From contig NZ_JADOBG010000010.1 of NCBI RefSeq assembly GCF_016786215.1, positions 186,001-250,000 of the forward strand: DNA of 64,000 bases, written 5' to 3'. The notes beneath the pieces are model-generated. The model made no database searches. It was not told the DNA's origin and saw only the letters and a program-made list of their open reading frames with translations. This document shows positions 62,657 to 64,000 of this stretch, piece by piece. Position 1 is the stretch's first letter. Each line of letters opens with the position of its first letter. Source of the DNA: Legionella bononiensis. Lineage in GTDB: Bacteria; Pseudomonadota; Gammaproteobacteria; Legionellales; Legionellaceae. Made by a program: the position numbers and the translations under genes.

Positions 62657-63547
62657 TCAGTCGGCTCCATTTGGTGGTGGTTCAATATCTTTCCAAAAAA
62701 TATATTCAGTTGGTATTTTTATAACAGAATCTGATTGAAATTCATTTTTATCTAATAAATGATATTGTTCCAATTTATAAACAAGATATTTTTCGCCACC
62801 TTTTGGTTGTTTTAAAGAAAGGCATTTCCAAGGAAATGATGTTTGAAATTTAAATATATTTTTTTTGTTAGAATTAATAAAATCTCTAACTTGTTTATTA
62901 ATATCTTCAATGTCTTCAAGGTGGTTTTTTATTTTTTTCAGGTAACTATCTTTATTAATTCTATTAACTTTAGTGTATACAATTTTATTGCCTTTCTGAT
63001 CAACAATAGGACTTAATTCGAAATCAATATGACTCCACTTCTCAGATAACGAAGAAGCTTTGTGTGAAAAAGTGTTTCTTTCTTTTGCCAAGGAGTTCCA
63101 TTTATGACTATACTTAGCTAATTCTTTGTTGTGCTCAATTTCCTTTAGAAGCTTGAGTTCATCAACTAAATTGTTAAAATAAAAATTTCTTTTTTCTTCC
63201 ATTTTTAGAAATAAATATGCAAGTAAACTGGTGTATCTTTCCCATGCCCTATAAAACTGTTCATACACTATGTAAAGTCTATGAAGAATTAGCATGTCAC
63301 TCAACTCGCTTCCCTCGTCTATTAAAATGAAATCTCCGATCGAAATTTGTATATTTGCAATACTCCAAAAGATTTCCGTGCATTTACACTTTATTTTATC
63401 ATTTAAATAAGACTTTAATTCCGTATTACTTTCAAAAAAAACACCATTTAGCCACTCTTTAAAATTTGCCGCTGTTGTCAACAAAGTGAGCGAATTATCT
63501 TTAAATGCTTTTCCTATCTCTTCTATCAGTTGTTTAGCATCTGTCAT
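62657..63547 (-). CDS. HEPN-like protein with Rx4H motif
   Basis: The protein is 296 residues from the ATG at 63547; a TTG four codons earlier is also possible. It is all-helical, with KERNTFSHKASSLSEKW near residue 160 giving R-N-x3-H, the Rx4-6H catalytic signature of HEPN RNases. The surrounding helices (ERYTSLLAYLFLKMEEKRN) resemble Cthe_2314-type HEPN proteins. A C-terminal beta-rich part follows. HEPN proteins often act as RNase effectors in abortive infection. No obvious antitoxin partner (MNT) is adjacent. The family is inferred by eye. Confidence 0.55.
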   Translation of the reverse strand: MTDAKQLIEEIGKAFKDNSLTLLTTAANFKEWLNGVFFESNTELKSYLNDKIKCKCTEIFWSIANIQISIGDFILIDEGSELSDMLILHRLYIVYEQFYRAWERYTSLLAYLFLKMEEKRNFYFNNLVDELKLLKEIEHNKELAKYSHKWNSLAKERNTFSHKASSLSEKWSHIDFELSPIVDQKGNKIVYTKVNRINKDSYLKKIKNHLEDIEDINKQVRDFINSNKKNIFKFQTSFPWKCLSLKQPKGGEKYLVYKLEQYHLLDKNEFQSDSVIKIPTEYIFWKDIEPPPNGAD

Positions 63548-63758
63548 ATTTATTCTCAATTTCTAAAATCAGCTCTGTTTTTCTAAATTTTAGACTCATA
63601 TGTTTTTTAAACGCCATGATATAAAGTCTCATAAATTTCCTTTGAATCTACTTAAAGAAAGGGCATTTATGGCCTTTGTTGTGTGGATAAGGTAATAAAC
63701 CGGTTTTTTGTTTACCAATCATAAAAAGTACGAGTGGTAAACATTATATAAGGCAGTG

Positions 63759-63968
63759 CTAGCACCCTCGAGCTGCCCTCGCAAGCATATCCTCTACAGT
63801 CTTTTCAATAAATTCACGGCCAGTGTTCTTTAATAACTCTTCTCGCCATACACGATTTTTATTTATTAATTCTTTTTGAAGGAGAAATGCTTGTTCTGTA
63901 TTTCCTGCTTCTATCGCTATAAGTACTTTATCCTCTATTTCTAACAACTCCTTATTTATTTTAAGCAT
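63759..63968 (-). CDS. Small helical hypothetical protein
   Basis: The protein is 69 residues from the ATG at 63968, which has GGGG nearby; an ATG four codons upstream is possible. It is predicted to be a single amphipathic helix pair (LEIEDKVLIAIEAGNTEQAF, then KELINKNRVW). I recognise no family. It lies near the right window edge, so its operon is not visible. Confidence 0.45.
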   Translation of the reverse strand: MLKINKELLEIEDKVLIAIEAGNTEQAFLLQKELINKNRVWREELLKNTGREFIEKTVEDMLARAARGC

Positions 63969-64000
63969 ATTGAACCCCATGAATAAAATTACCGTTATTT

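Noticed and set aside
62526-62738. 70-codon plus-strand frame
   Set aside because: It overlaps the 3' end of the HEPN-like gene on the other strand and lacks protein-like composition.
1-64000. CRISPR array
   Set aside because: Direct repeats found are either protein-coding (27295-28146) or the REP/MITE family with irregular spacing; no regular repeat-spacer pattern is present.

Overview
The window most likely comes from a Legionella species, probably not L. pneumophila. It is AT-rich and carries a SidE-type phosphodiesterase protein, a Legionella-type outer-membrane protein, VirK- and LprI-like secreted proteins, ankyrin/cysteine-protease effector-like proteins and several eukaryotic-like domains. 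Operons are short and genes are mixed on both strands. There are many gene remnants and a dispersed REP/MITE-like repeat. Essentially everything here looks accessory.

Layout. 1-6000: a SidE-family phosphodiesterase protein cut by the window edge, a GTG-started unknown, and a Cys-His-Asp protease-like protein with a coiled-coil tail. 6000-14100: haemolysin III, small secreted proteins, a GFA protein, an ABC exporter half, an esterase/beta-lactamase fusion and an RF-1-like GGQ protein. 14140-14715: a Pho80/PCL-type (eukaryotic) cyclin. 15700-22000: two outer-membrane beta-barrel proteins, LprI-, VirK- and metallopeptidase-like secreted proteins, and remnants including the tail of a hybrid kinase. 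22300-25600 and 36400-43100: two paralogous PAS hybrid histidine kinases. The first follows an unknown gene, the second a formyltransferase-containing single-module NRPS. Between them lie a protein with two 142-residue repeats, an alpha/beta hydrolase, a large effector-like protein, a cupin and a divergent cytochrome P450. 43100-53080: an unknown 444-residue protein, an aminotransferase remnant, an ankyrin/cysteine-protease protein, DJ-1/PfpI and GST proteins, a sterol-desaturase-type hydroxylase with an overlapping upstream gene, and an FAD monooxygenase.

53300 to the end looks like a genomic island. It starts at a tRNA 3'-end-like fragment. It then holds an 886-residue protein with two blocks of 33-residue TALE-like repeats behind an acidic, NLS-bearing N-terminus; a frameshifted gene; an IS30-family element carrying a methyltransferase inside its inverted repeats; an AbiL-like RloA/RloB pair; a Sel1-repeat protein; and a HEPN-like RNase candidate.

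The most interesting item is the TALE-like protein at 53793-56453, which reads like a nucleus-targeted DNA-binding regulator. Next are the P-type cyclin, the passenger-gene IS30 element, the P450, and the formyltransferase NRPS with its adjacent kinase. The repeat family at about 19975-36261 pairs two hairpin REP units head to head around a conserved core of about 190 bp, so it is probably non-autonomous and mobilised in trans.
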